7,900 bases of DNA, taken from NCBI GenBank assembly GCA_013698055.1, contig JACCVS010000252.1, positions 1 through 7,900 on the forward strand, in the 5' to 3' direction. Numbering within the stretch: the stretch's first letter is position 1; the number at the start of each line of letters is the position of its first letter. A program made the position numbers and the translations under genes. Below are positions 1 through 6,207 of this stretch, in pieces. The notes under the pieces were generated by a model. That model did no database searches, was not told the DNA's origin, and saw nothing but the letters and a program-made list of their open reading frames with translations. This DNA comes from Acidobacteriota bacterium. GTDB lineage: Bacteria > Acidobacteriota > Blastocatellia > Pyrinomonadales > Pyrinomonadaceae.

Positions 1-360
1 GATAACGACGGCGTAGATGACCAGCACGACGCCGACCACGATAATGACGGCGACGGGATTCCCGACGATAAAGACCCGGATGACGACAACGACGGCATCC
101 CCGACGCTAAAGACACGGACGATGACGGCGACGGCATCCCCGACGCCCAGGACAACGACGACGACAATGACGGCGTTCCAGACAGCGAAGACGGCGATCA
201 CGACAACGACGGGGACGGCATCCCCGACGATGAAGACCCGGACGATGACAACGATGGGACTCCTGACGCGCAGGACACGGATGACGATGGCGACGGCACG
301 CCTGACGCTGAGGATGAAGACACCAGCGAGGACGAGGAAGAGACTCCTCCCAGCGTCTAG
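1..360 (+). CDS. Asp-rich TSP type 3-like calcium-binding repeat protein, C-terminal part
   Basis: Frame 1 is open from the window edge to a TAG at 358-360, giving the last 119 residues of a protein whose start lies outside. It is almost entirely Asp, Asn and Gly with a repeated core of the form DxDxDG(I/V/T)PD. Seven G(I/V/T)PD cores follow one another at 13-residue (39-nt) spacing, except for one 15-residue interval. This matches thrombospondin type 3 / EF-loop-like calcium-binding repeats, in which Asp side chains bind Ca2+; such proteins are normally exported. The last 14 or so residues are Glu-rich and end in TPPSV. No membrane anchor, sorting signal or autotransporter domain is visible at the C-terminus, so the repeats are probably a terminal stalk or spacer, with any catalytic or adhesive domain and signal peptide upstream. 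Family call is firm; the biological role is unknown. Confidence 0.85.
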   Translation, partial: DNDGVDDQHDADHDNDGDGIPDDKDPDDDNDGIPDAKDTDDDGDGIPDAQDNDDDNDGVPDSEDGDHDNDGDGIPDDEDPDDDNDGTPDAQDTDDDGDGTPDAEDEDTSEDEEETPPSV

Positions 361-417
361 GATGATGGCGATTAATTCACGCTTCGTCTAAGCACATGCG
401 GAGACGAATTCTCCACA

Positions 418-456
418 AGCAAATGGGCGCGCAATGCCATTGCGCGCCCATTTGCT
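418..456. terminator. 39-nt near-perfect palindrome, likely bidirectional terminator
   Basis: The arms 418-436 and 438-456 are exact reverse complements (19 bp, core gcaaatgggcgcgcaatg) around a single central base at 437. In RNA the stem would open at the tip to leave a small loop. It lies 57 nt after the stop of the Asp-rich gene and just beyond the 3' end of the minus-strand VOC fragment, where a terminator shared by convergent units is expected. Neither side has a real T-tract, so classical intrinsic termination is not fully supported; a protein-binding palindrome is an alternative. Confidence 0.6.
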
Positions 457-482
457 CTTACTGCACCTCTGTCTGTTTCTTG

Positions 483-590
483 TTATTCGTCCGGCATCTC
501 TTGATTGACTCCATACTCAGGCGGGTAGTAAATCACTTCGACGGCTTGCCCGTTGACACCCTTCGTGTAGAAAGAAACGGAGTGGTGTCG
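483..590 (-). pseudogene. C-terminal remnant of a VOC-family (glyoxalase-fold) gene
   Basis: Read on the minus strand, codons up to the TAA at 485-483 give a 35-residue end starting RHHSVSFYTKG and running through QAVEVIYYPPEYG. This matches the C-terminus of the intact VOC protein at 3164-3538. At DNA level 511-585 matches 3183-3257 at 69 of 75 positions. Upstream of about 590 the similarity stops and an in-frame stop (complement of tta, 591-593) interrupts the frame, so the N-terminal two thirds, including the first metal-ligand region, are gone. Five of the six mismatches are synonymous, so the two sequences seem to have diverged mostly while still under selection, before this one was truncated. 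The last eight or so residues differ from the intact copy. I see no start codon or ribosome site for it. Confidence is high for homology and good for being non-functional. Confidence 0.85.
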
Positions 591-636
591 TTAGGTTTAG
601 GCAACCGGAAAGTGGCGTCCGAGCATTACAGCGTGC

Positions 637-1077
637 TTAAATCTCACGCTCCGGATTTGGCGGGCAAACTGCATCATCTGCTGTACAAGTATCCCCCGCT
701 GCATCCCCATCCTGATATAACGTATCAAACAGTGACTCTATCCGAGCCATCTGTCTACTGTGCTGCATATAGTTAAATCGGACGAGGATAATGAGGAAGA
801 GAGCTTCAGAGGGAAGAATGAGAAGGAGGAGGCCGAAAGGGAAAGGGTCGAAAGGTGGGAGGCCGGGAACTAACTCCGTGTTTACTATTATCCAGCTTCC
901 GATCCAGAGTATGTTGAAGTCTATAAAGGCTCTGCTCCCAATGAGCTTTACGGTAGAATTGATGACGCGCTCCGCCCTGGAAGGTTTGAGTAAAGTCAGC
1001 GTTTTGGAAACGGCCTGCGCTTCACCCCGACCTTGATCGGGAAATGAAACAACGCGCTCATCTATCGGCCTTCTCAT
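637..1077 (-). CDS. Small DUF1003-family membrane protein
   Basis: The 146-residue protein has two hydrophobic segments, about residues 50-66 and 81-99, joined by a loop with the pattern NTELVPGLPPFDPFPFG. This is the characteristic core of DUF1003 inner-membrane proteins (W-I-x-x-N-T, then FDP-F/Y-PF, then LPSEALFL). The family's function is not established. I chose the ATG at 1077 rather than the longer one at 1137 because an AGGAGG (complement of 1088-1093) lies 10 nt upstream of it; the longer form would run into the opposing gene. The family usually continues after the second helix with a conserved Gln-Asn-Arg-Gln and Leu-rich cytoplasmic tail. Here only an approximate HSRQ-ARIES is present and the last 30 residues (Asp- and Cys-containing) look unrelated, so the 3' end may be eroded or frameshifted. 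It is divergent from the DUF4440 gene with only 43 nt between starts. Confidence 0.65.
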   Translation of the reverse strand: MRRPIDERVVSFPDQGRGEAQAVSKTLTLLKPSRAERVINSTVKLIGSRAFIDFNILWIGSWIIVNTELVPGLPPFDPFPFGLLLLILPSEALFLIILVRFNYMQHSRQMARIESLFDTLYQDGDAAGDTCTADDAVCPPNPEREI

Positions 1078-1087
1078 ACGCCTTTGG

Positions 1088-1093
1088 CCTCCT
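1088..1093 (-). promoter_or_regulatory. Shine-Dalgarno of the DUF1003 gene
   Basis: The plus strand reads cctcct, giving a perfect AGGAGG on the minus strand 10 nt before the ATG at 1077. It decides the start codon. It also lies inside the 43-nt gap between the divergent starts, so the promoters of both genes must lie partly within the opposite gene or its leader. Confidence 0.7.
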
Positions 1094-1120
1094 GGATTGT
1101 AGAAAGGGATAGTAATTGTA

Positions 1121-1738
1121 ATGCACAAAAAGCACATCTCGAAGCTGTTTTCAGCAGCCGTCTCAGTGCTTTTCGCGGCCTCATTTCTCGCGCACGGTCA
1201 GACCTTGAAGGGGAGTGGGAAGCAGAGCCGCGAGACCCAACAGGAGATCAGGGCGCTGGATCGCCAATGGGGACAAGCCCTCGTGCAGCGCGACGTGGCA
1301 ACCCTTGAACGACTCTTGTCAGATGATTACACCCTGCTCGACCCTTCCGGCCAAATCATTAACAAAGCGCAGCAGATCAGAGAAGTTAAATCGCCAGCCT
1401 TTGCCCTCGCCCTTAAATCTTATAAGACCAAAGGTGTGAGCATCAGCATCACCCGCAATCGGGTGACCCTGACGGGAAGCGCGGTGTTAGAATTCACCCT
1501 CGATGAGCAGGACTTTACGAGGCATTACTGGTTCACGCGCACATTTGCGAAACGGTGGGGACGCTGGGGACGGTGGCGGATCATCGCTGCGCAAATGATT
1601 GAATTACCGAAGGACGGAAATGACGGGAAGAGGGGCACTTACCCGCAGAAGGTTGCGGCAATAATCGGCATGTGTTCTCCGGCGGCTAGAAACAGCCATT
1701 CAAAAGAACCCGCACCTACCTCTTCAGATGAAGGATAG
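1121..1738 (+). CDS. Exported DUF4440 / SnoaL-like (NTF2 fold) protein
   Basis: The 205-residue product begins with a signal peptide: basic MHKKHISK, a hydrophobic stretch to residue 23, and a likely signal peptidase I site after A-H-G (residues 24-26). Residues 41-165 fit the DUF4440/SnoaL-like NTF2 fold: the helix EIRALDRQWGQALVQRD, then LERLLSDDYTLLDPSG, an NKAQQI helix and C-terminal strands ending RWRIIAAQM. These are cone-shaped, often dimeric, ligand-binding or enzymatic domains; no specific substrate can be read from this one. The codons for residues 145-152 contain a 9-nt tandem duplication (RWGRWGRW). Residues 166-205 lie beyond the domain and their last 33 codons overlap the 3' end of the opposing CorC gene, so this tail is probably a read-through extension. 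Ribosome site is weak (aaaggga, 12 nt before ATG). Fold call good, function unknown. Confidence 0.75.
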   Translation: MHKKHISKLFSAAVSVLFAASFLAHGQTLKGSGKQSRETQQEIRALDRQWGQALVQRDVATLERLLSDDYTLLDPSGQIINKAQQIREVKSPAFALALKSYKTKGVSISITRNRVTLTGSAVLEFTLDEQDFTRHYWFTRTFAKRWGRWGRWRIIAAQMIELPKDGNDGKRGTYPQKVAAIIGMCSPAARNSHSKEPAPTSSDEG

Positions 1739-3087
1739 GCAAAAGGCATGAAGGCGCTCAGAGACACTTGCCCCACTGATCCCTCGTCCAGCTTCGGGGC
1801 AGGGGTGAAGCGTATCAACCGTATGCGGCGGCGATCCATCCGCTCCACTGTGAAACGCGCGCCTTCGTGTTCGATGGTTTCCCCGACTGTCAACAGGTGC
1901 CCACCCTGTGAGAGCAGGAAACCAGCGAGCGTGGTGTAGCTACCTTCATCAGGTATTTGCAGTTTGAAACGACGATTCGCGTCACGCACGGCCAGCATTC
2001 CATCCAACAAAAAGCTGTCTTTATCCTCTTTGATCTGCGAGCGCACTTCTTCGTCATACTCGTCGTTGATCTCGCCGACGATCTCTTCGAGCAAGTCTTC
2101 GAGAGTCACGATGCCCTCCATCCCTCCGTGCTCGTCCACGGCAACGGCCAGGTGCATCTTTGTTGACTGCATCTGCTTGAGGACTGTTCCGAGATGAGCC
2201 GTCGCGGGTACGAAGAGCGGCGGGTGTAGCAATTTCTCCAGGCTGAAGCCCTCTGGCGCGGGTTGGTTGAGATACGGCTCTAAGTCCCTCCTATACAAAA
2301 CACCAACCACATTGTCTATTCGCTCACTGAAAACAGGCAGACGTGAATAGCCTAGAGCGCGAAAAGCACCAGTGATTTCCTCCAGGCTCGCGGACAGTGG
2401 AATGGCGTCAACGACCGTGCGGGGAACCATGGCTTCTCGCACCTCGGCTTCAGAGAAATCAAAGACGCGGTTAATCAGCGTCTGCTCTTCCTCTTTGATA
2501 TGTCCGCTCTGACGCGAAACATTCATCAGAGCGCGTAACTCTTCCTCCGTGTAAATCGCAGCATGGTCGCCTGAAGGGTGAAGGCCAAAAAGCCGGACGG
2601 TGCGCGTCCCGGCCCAGTCGAGCATCCGTATCGGCCACTGGAAGACCTTGTAAAAAGCGTGCAGCGGCCAGGCGATGGCAAATGAGACCCGCTCGGCGCG
2701 CTCAAGCGCCAAAGTCTTGGGAGCGAGTTCGCCGAACACGATATGCAGGAAAGTAATGATCGTGAAAGCGATGGCAAAAGAGATGGTATGAAGCGCGGCC
2801 TCGGAGACGCGGCCTTGAAGCGGGCCTTCGAGGATGTGCGCGATGACAGGCTCGCCAATCCACCCCAAGGCGAGCGATGCCATCGTAATGCCGAGTTGCG
2901 TAGCCGAGATATAGGCGTTGAGATTGTTGAGCAGCCCGAGCAGGCGTTGAGCCTTTTGGCTGCCTGATGCCGCCATGATTTCGATGCGCGAGCGACGCAC
3001 GCCGACGAGCGCGAACTCCGAGGCGACAAAGAACCCGTTGGCGAGCACCAGGAAGATAACTAACAGGACGTAAAGAACTGTATACAT
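1639..3087 (-). CDS. CNNM/CorC (HlyC-like) CBS-domain membrane protein
   Basis: The 482-residue protein has the full domain order of the CNNM/CorC group. The DUF21/CNNM transmembrane domain spans about residues 1-180, with MYTVLYVLLVIFLVLANGFF as first helix and the signature FGELAPKTLALERAE near 118-132. An acidic helix EEELRALMNVS leads to a CBS pair, about 215-340, with VDEHGGMEGIVTLEDLLEEI at 318-336. A CorC_HlyC domain follows, about 355-427. Family members are linked to Mg2+/Co2+ or Na+ transport, with the CBS pair binding adenine nucleotide; the older haemolysin label is usually not meaningful. Residues 433-482 extend past the CorC_HlyC domain, and the last 33 codons overlap the opposing DUF4440 gene, so the tail is probably not conserved. 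No clear Shine-Dalgarno precedes the ATG, but the start fits the family's first helix. It follows the VOC gene by 76 nt. corC or yfjD-type names would overstate what is known. Confidence 0.9.
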   Translation of the reverse strand: MYTVLYVLLVIFLVLANGFFVASEFALVGVRRSRIEIMAASGSQKAQRLLGLLNNLNAYISATQLGITMASLALGWIGEPVIAHILEGPLQGRVSEAALHTISFAIAFTIITFLHIVFGELAPKTLALERAERVSFAIAWPLHAFYKVFQWPIRMLDWAGTRTVRLFGLHPSGDHAAIYTEEELRALMNVSRQSGHIKEEEQTLINRVFDFSEAEVREAMVPRTVVDAIPLSASLEEITGAFRALGYSRLPVFSERIDNVVGVLYRRDLEPYLNQPAPEGFSLEKLLHPPLFVPATAHLGTVLKQMQSTKMHLAVAVDEHGGMEGIVTLEDLLEEIVGEINDEYDEEVRSQIKEDKDSFLLDGMLAVRDANRRFKLQIPDEGSYTTLAGFLLSQGGHLLTVGETIEHEGARFTVERMDRRRIRLIRFTPAPKLDEGSVGQVSLSAFMPFAYPSSEEVGAGSFEWLFLAAGEHMPIIAATFCG

Positions 3088-3163
3088 TATGGCGATATAT
3101 TTTATGACAAAACATTAGATACGAGTAGCGGGGCTATCCACTGGACTTGTATCGCTTGAAATC

Positions 3164-3538
3164 TTACTCCGCTTTGTCCATGCCATACTCCGGCGGGTAG
3201 TAAATCACTTCGACAGCTTGTCCGCTAACCCCCTTCGTGTAGAAAGAAACGGAGTGGTCGCGATGTTCCTTGACGGGGCGGCCTTCGCGCGCTGCCGCTT
3301 CTTCAAGCGCCTCACGGGTTTCGACGCGCAGGCCGAGGTGGGGCGGATGTTTCGAGTCGGGCGGAAGCAGCGCGATGCCGAAGCCCCGCGCGTCGCGCAT
3401 CATCGCCCAGTCGGGGTAGAGAGTTTCAAGACGAAAGCCGATCCGCTCGTACTCCTGCACGTCCTGTTGCAAATTCTCCGACTTGATGGCGATGTGATCC
3501 ATCACACCCGTAAAACGCAACTCGTTCTGTTCCTGCAT
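3164..3538 (-). CDS. VOC-family (glyoxalase/bleomycin resistance fold) protein
   Basis: The 124-residue protein is one VOC domain with two beta-alpha-beta-beta-beta modules. The first begins VMDHIAIKSENLQQDVQEYERIGF, a typical first strand and helix; the second begins with HLGLRVETREALEEAA and ends with the strand QAVEVIYY. Likely metal ligands by position are His15, His67 and Glu110. Members include glyoxalases, dioxygenases and antibiotic-binding proteins; the substrate cannot be read here. A GGAGAC lies about 6 nt before the ATG (complement of 3544-3549), supporting the start. The gene sits 64 nt after the nitroreductase stop and 76 nt before the CorC start on the same strand. The intergenic space upstream is filled by a 7-bp-repeat hairpin, which may act on the shared transcript. 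A truncated relative lies at 483-590. Confidence 0.85.
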   Translation of the reverse strand: MQEQNELRFTGVMDHIAIKSENLQQDVQEYERIGFRLETLYPDWAMMRDARGFGIALLPPDSKHPPHLGLRVETREALEEAAAREGRPVKEHRDHSVSFYTKGVSGQAVEVIYYPPEYGMDKAE

Positions 3539-3553
3539 GACTTGTCTCCAAAT

Positions 3554-3623
3554 AAGTCTGGAGTCTGGAGTCGAAAGACAAAAAGCCTTTGACTCCGAGA
3601 CTTCAGACTCCAGACTTCAGACT
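3554..3623. repeat. 7-bp-period inverted repeat (locus A) between nitroreductase and VOC genes
   Basis: The left arm carries tandem heptamers of type agtctgg and the right arm carries gacttca/gactcca/gacttca/gact. The outer arms 3554-3567 and 3604-3617 (aagtctggagtctg) pair perfectly over 14 bp. Inside, gagtcgaaag (3568-3577) faces a 17-nt segment (3587-3603) ending in gagtcaaag, so the right arm is longer by exactly one 7-nt unit. The element fills the intergenic gap, starts just upstream of the VOC ribosome site, and its right arm supplies the last six codons and TGA stop of the nitroreductase. Confidence 0.85.
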
Positions 3624-4304
3624 ACTCTCCCATTTCTCCCCATAACGTTCGCCATATACGATGCGGTCAAGCTCGAAGCGTCCGGGATAGACTTTGTCTG
3701 GCGCGGCGGCGCGACCGATGGCGAGCAGGGCGCAGACTTCAGCTTCCTCGGGGATGCCGAACTCGGCACGCACGCCCGCCGCGTCAAAGCCTTCCATCGG
3801 GGCGGTGTCAAAGCCATAAGCCTCGGCGACCAGCATCATCGTCGTCACGGCGATCATCGTGTGGCGGTTGACCCACAGCGGCATCGGCGCATGTGAAAGC
3901 GCAGAAATCGCGCCGTCCCTGTATCGCTCCCAGGTGTCCAGGCTGCCTGCGCCGCGTTCTGCGCCTTCACGGAAGACTTCGCTGGCGCGCTCTTTCCACT
4001 CTTCTTTCATGCCGAGGGCGATGATGATGACGGGCGCTTCGGCAATCTTTGGCTGGTTGTAAGCGACCTTTTGCAGCCGCTTGCGGTTCTCCGCGTCACG
4101 GACGACGATGAATCGCCAGGGTTGCAGGTTGTAGCCCGATGGAGCTTGCCCACCGAACTTCAAGATCGCGTTCAGATATTCTTCGGGAACTTCTTCATCC
4201 GTAAAATGATTCGTCGCACGGCGGCCCAGCAACACCTCCGTGAGAGATTTCAGCAGCTCGCCGTTAGGCTGCGCTGTGGGATAGTTTTCGGGCTTGTCCT
4301 GCAT
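3603..4304 (-). CDS. Nitroreductase-family flavoprotein (FMN, NAD(P)H-dependent)
   Basis: The 233-residue protein matches the nitroreductase fold. GRRATNHF near residues 27-34 holds the basic residues that bind the FMN phosphate, APSGYNLQPWRFIVV (54-68) is the flavin-binding segment, PMEGFD (169-174) lies at the cofactor and dimer site, and AIGRAAAPD begins at 195. Members are usually homodimers that pass electrons from NAD(P)H to nitroaromatics, quinones or other acceptors; the natural substrate is not predictable. I start at the ATG at 4304, not at the upstream in-frame ATG (4460), because an AAGGA lies 6 nt before it and the extra 52 residues would be repeat-derived and unlike the family. 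The domain is essentially complete at ERYGEKWE; the final SLKSGV is encoded by the 7-bp repeat that also supplies the TGA. It is divergent from the ligase (172 nt between starts) and may be co-transcribed with the VOC and CorC genes. Confidence 0.9.
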   Translation of the reverse strand: MQDKPENYPTAQPNGELLKSLTEVLLGRRATNHFTDEEVPEEYLNAILKFGGQAPSGYNLQPWRFIVVRDAENRKRLQKVAYNQPKIAEAPVIIIALGMKEEWKERASEVFREGAERGAGSLDTWERYRDGAISALSHAPMPLWVNRHTMIAVTTMMLVAEAYGFDTAPMEGFDAAGVRAEFGIPEEAEVCALLAIGRAAAPDKVYPGRFELDRIVYGERYGEKWESSLKSGV

Positions 4305-4323
4305 AGTTTTCCTTCTTGTCTTA

Positions 4324-4348
4324 AACGTTGATTGGTTAACGTTGATTG
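4324..4348. promoter_or_regulatory. Two direct copies of aacgttgattg, possible operator
   Basis: The 11-mer occurs at 4324-4334 and again at 4338-4348, a 14-nt period, 20-45 nt upstream of the nitroreductase ATG. Each copy contains the palindrome aacgtt. A TACAAT (minus strand) lies at the outer edge of the second copy and could be a -10 box, but no good -35 matches it. The arrangement suits a regulator binding twice on one helix face only approximately (14 nt is not a full two turns). Inference only. Confidence 0.35.
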
Positions 4349-4361
4349 TAACAAAAATAAT

Positions 4362-4406
4362 AGACAGTAGGCAGTGGGCAACAGGGCGCGCGTTTTCAGC
4401 TTTCTG
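4362..4406. repeat. Dispersed intergenic repeat, copy B (upstream of ligase)
   Basis: This copy starts with agacagtaggcag, continues with 7-nt-period units (gacagta, ggcagtg, ggcaaca) and ends cgttttcagctttctg. The same start (13 of 13) and a similar end (14 of 16) recur at 6220-6259, in the same orientation, downstream of the ligase. It lies between the divergent nitroreductase and ligase starts. Confidence 0.7.
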
Positions 4407-4438
4407 AAGGGCGCATAGGCTTTTACTTCTCACACGGA

Positions 4439-4467
4439 TTGTCAGGTCGTCAATCTTCATTCAGAAT
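4439..4467 (+). promoter_or_regulatory. Weak candidate sigma-70-like promoter for the ligase
   Basis: TTGTCA (4439-4444) and CAGAAT (4462-4467) are 17 nt apart. The -10 box matches the consensus at only 4 of 6 positions. If real, the transcript would start within a few bases of the ATG at 4477, giving a leaderless or nearly leaderless mRNA, consistent with the lack of a Shine-Dalgarno there. Confidence 0.3.
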
Positions 4468-4476
4468 ATCTGGAAT

Positions 4477-6207
4477 ATGCCAAAACCAAAGGGAACAGCT
4501 AATACAAAACCGTTGAGCCAGTCCGCAACATGGGAAGCTTCAAGCGGGCTTCTGGAGAATTTCGCGCGGACGGCTGAGGCTGTCGGGGCGACGACGAAGA
4601 AACTGGAAAAGGCCGCGCTTGTCGGCGCGTACCTGCTTGAGTTGGAAGATGCTGATCTTGCGCGCGCAGCGCGTTACTTCGCGGGACATCAATTTGCGAT
4701 GAATGATGCGCGGACGACGAACGTCGGCACGAGCATCCTGCGCGAAGCCTTGAGCGAAGCGACGGGCTTGAGCGTTGAGAATCTGCGCCCGCGCTACGTC
4801 AGGCTCGGCGATTCGGGCGAAGTCGCTTACGAGGCAATGCTCGAAACAAGAAAAGAGGTGAGAGCGCCTGCCATCACGCTCAATCAAACCGAGGCGCTCA
4901 TTGCGCGTTTGAGCGAGATGAAGGGGACGAAGAATAAGAAGACGTTGTTGACGGAAGTTCTCGCAAGCGCAACCGCGCTTGAAGCGAAGTATCTGGTGAA
5001 GATGCTGGTGGGCGATTTGCGTATCGGTTTGAAAGAAGGTCTGGTTGAAGACGCGGTGGGGCGCGCGTTCGACCAGCCGCTCGCTCGCGTGGCGCAGGCG
5101 AATATGATGCTGGGCGACATCGGCGAGACGGCTGTGCGCGCCCGTCACGATGATCTTGCCGGGATTAGGATGCGCCTCTTTCATCCTCTGAAATTCATGC
5201 TCGCCACAGCCGCATCGGATTTGGCGGACATCGCGCGGACGATGCCCGAAGAGTTTTTCGTCGAAGACAAGTTTGACGGCATCCGCGCGCAAGCACATGT
5301 GAGCAATGACCGTCTCGCTCTCTACTCGCGCACGATGGACGAGATCACGCATCGTTTCCCGGAACTCATCGCACCCCTCATAGAACTTCAAACGGATGCG
5401 ATTATTGATGGTGAGATTGTGCCCGCGCGTGAAGAAGTGATTCTGCCTTTCAGCGAGTTGCAAAAGCGCCTTGGGCGGAAGACCGTAAGCGAAGAGTTGC
5501 TTGCCGCGACACCTGTCGTCTTCGTTGCTTACGATCTTCTCTACGGCGCAGGGCGCGTGCTGATAGACGAGCCATTGAAGGAGCGCAGGCGCATTCTCGA
5601 AGAGCTTATTCATGCAAAGGGCGTTGTGCGTTTATCTGAGGCAAAGCGGATGAGTGGTACGTTGGCGCTCGATGAAGAGTTCGACGCGGCGCGCGGGCGT
5701 GGCAACGAGGGATTGATGATTAAAGACCCACGCTCTTTGTATAGGCCGGGCAGGCGCGGGCGCGAATGGTTGAAACTGAAACGTGCGCTGGCGACGCTTG
5801 ATGTCGTCGTCACATCGGTCGAGGTCGGGCACGGGAAGCGCCGCCACCTGCTCTCCGATTACACGTTCGCCGTGCGGCGCTCAGAAGAAGACCCGGAGCT
5901 ATTGAACGTCGGCAAGGCTTATTCGGGATTGACGGACGCGGAGTTGTTGGAGTTGACCGAGTGGTTTCGCGCGCACACCGTTCAGGAATTCGCGCACGGC
6001 AAGGTGCGGATTGTCGAACCGAAAATCGTGCTGGAAGTGACATTTGACCGCGTGCAGGAATCCAAAAGACACAAGAGCGGCTACGCGCTCAGGTTTCCGA
6101 GAATCCTGCGCTTGCGCGATGATAAAACTGTTGCTGAGATAGATACGGTTGAAACCGTGCGAAAGCTAACTAAGGGAGGAATAGAAGGGATGAGCGATGA
6201 GGGATGA
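4477..6207 (+). CDS. lig: ATP-dependent DNA ligase, archaeal/eukaryotic LIG1-like type
   Basis: The 576-residue protein has the three domains of LIG1-like ligases. An N-terminal helical DNA-binding domain (about 25-225) includes LVGDLRIGLKEGLVEDAV. The nucleotidyltransferase domain (about 235-435) has motif I EDKFDGIR with the AMP-accepting Lys265, YSRTMDEIT, motif III IIDGEIV, FVAYDLLY, motif IV EGLMIKDP (411-418) and motif V WLKLKR (431-436). An OB-fold domain follows (about 437-560) with a late FPRILRLRDDK. It seals nicks with ATP through a Lys-AMP intermediate. All bacteria need an NAD+-dependent LigA, so this is probably a second, repair-type ligase. All key residues are present. No LigD polymerase or Ku is adjacent. 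The start lacks a clear Shine-Dalgarno; residues 1-24 precede the conserved region and may be over-called. The conserved end is near VETVRKLTKG; the last residues, about IEGMSDEG, are encoded by the 7-bp-repeat hairpin downstream. Confidence 0.93.
   Translation: MPKPKGTANTKPLSQSATWEASSGLLENFARTAEAVGATTKKLEKAALVGAYLLELEDADLARAARYFAGHQFAMNDARTTNVGTSILREALSEATGLSVENLRPRYVRLGDSGEVAYEAMLETRKEVRAPAITLNQTEALIARLSEMKGTKNKKTLLTEVLASATALEAKYLVKMLVGDLRIGLKEGLVEDAVGRAFDQPLARVAQANMMLGDIGETAVRARHDDLAGIRMRLFHPLKFMLATAASDLADIARTMPEEFFVEDKFDGIRAQAHVSNDRLALYSRTMDEITHRFPELIAPLIELQTDAIIDGEIVPAREEVILPFSELQKRLGRKTVSEELLAATPVVFVAYDLLYGAGRVLIDEPLKERRRILEELIHAKGVVRLSEAKRMSGTLALDEEFDAARGRGNEGLMIKDPRSLYRPGRRGREWLKLKRALATLDVVVTSVEVGHGKRRHLLSDYTFAVRRSEEDPELLNVGKAYSGLTDAELLELTEWFRAHTVQEFAHGKVRIVEPKIVLEVTFDRVQESKRHKSGYALRFPRILRLRDDKTVAEIDTVETVRKLTKGGIEGMSDEG

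Noticed and set aside
17..391. Thr/Met-rich 124-residue reading frame on the plus strand
   Set aside because: It is the out-of-frame shadow of the Asp-repeat gene; its composition comes from gac/gat codons read one base off.
396..776. 126-residue plus-strand frame across the palindrome and VOC remnant
   Set aside because: No known domain, it includes the palindrome, and the minus-strand reading has clear homology.
1555..1575. 9-nt tandem repeat (tggggacgc/g) coding WGRWGRW
   Set aside because: A short local duplication within the DUF4440 gene; no sign of function beyond slippage.
3554..3623. Locus A as part of a CRISPR array
   Set aside because: Units are 7 nt, inverted and without spacers; no cas genes are nearby.
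4305..4460. N-terminal extension of the nitroreductase to the ATG at 4460
   Set aside because: The extra 52 codons run through the dispersed repeat and promoter region, and a good ribosome site supports 4304.
4540..5613. 357-residue minus-strand frame opposite the ligase
   Set aside because: It is antisense to the conserved ligase motifs and has the His/Arg/Leu-rich composition typical of shadows; no domain is seen.
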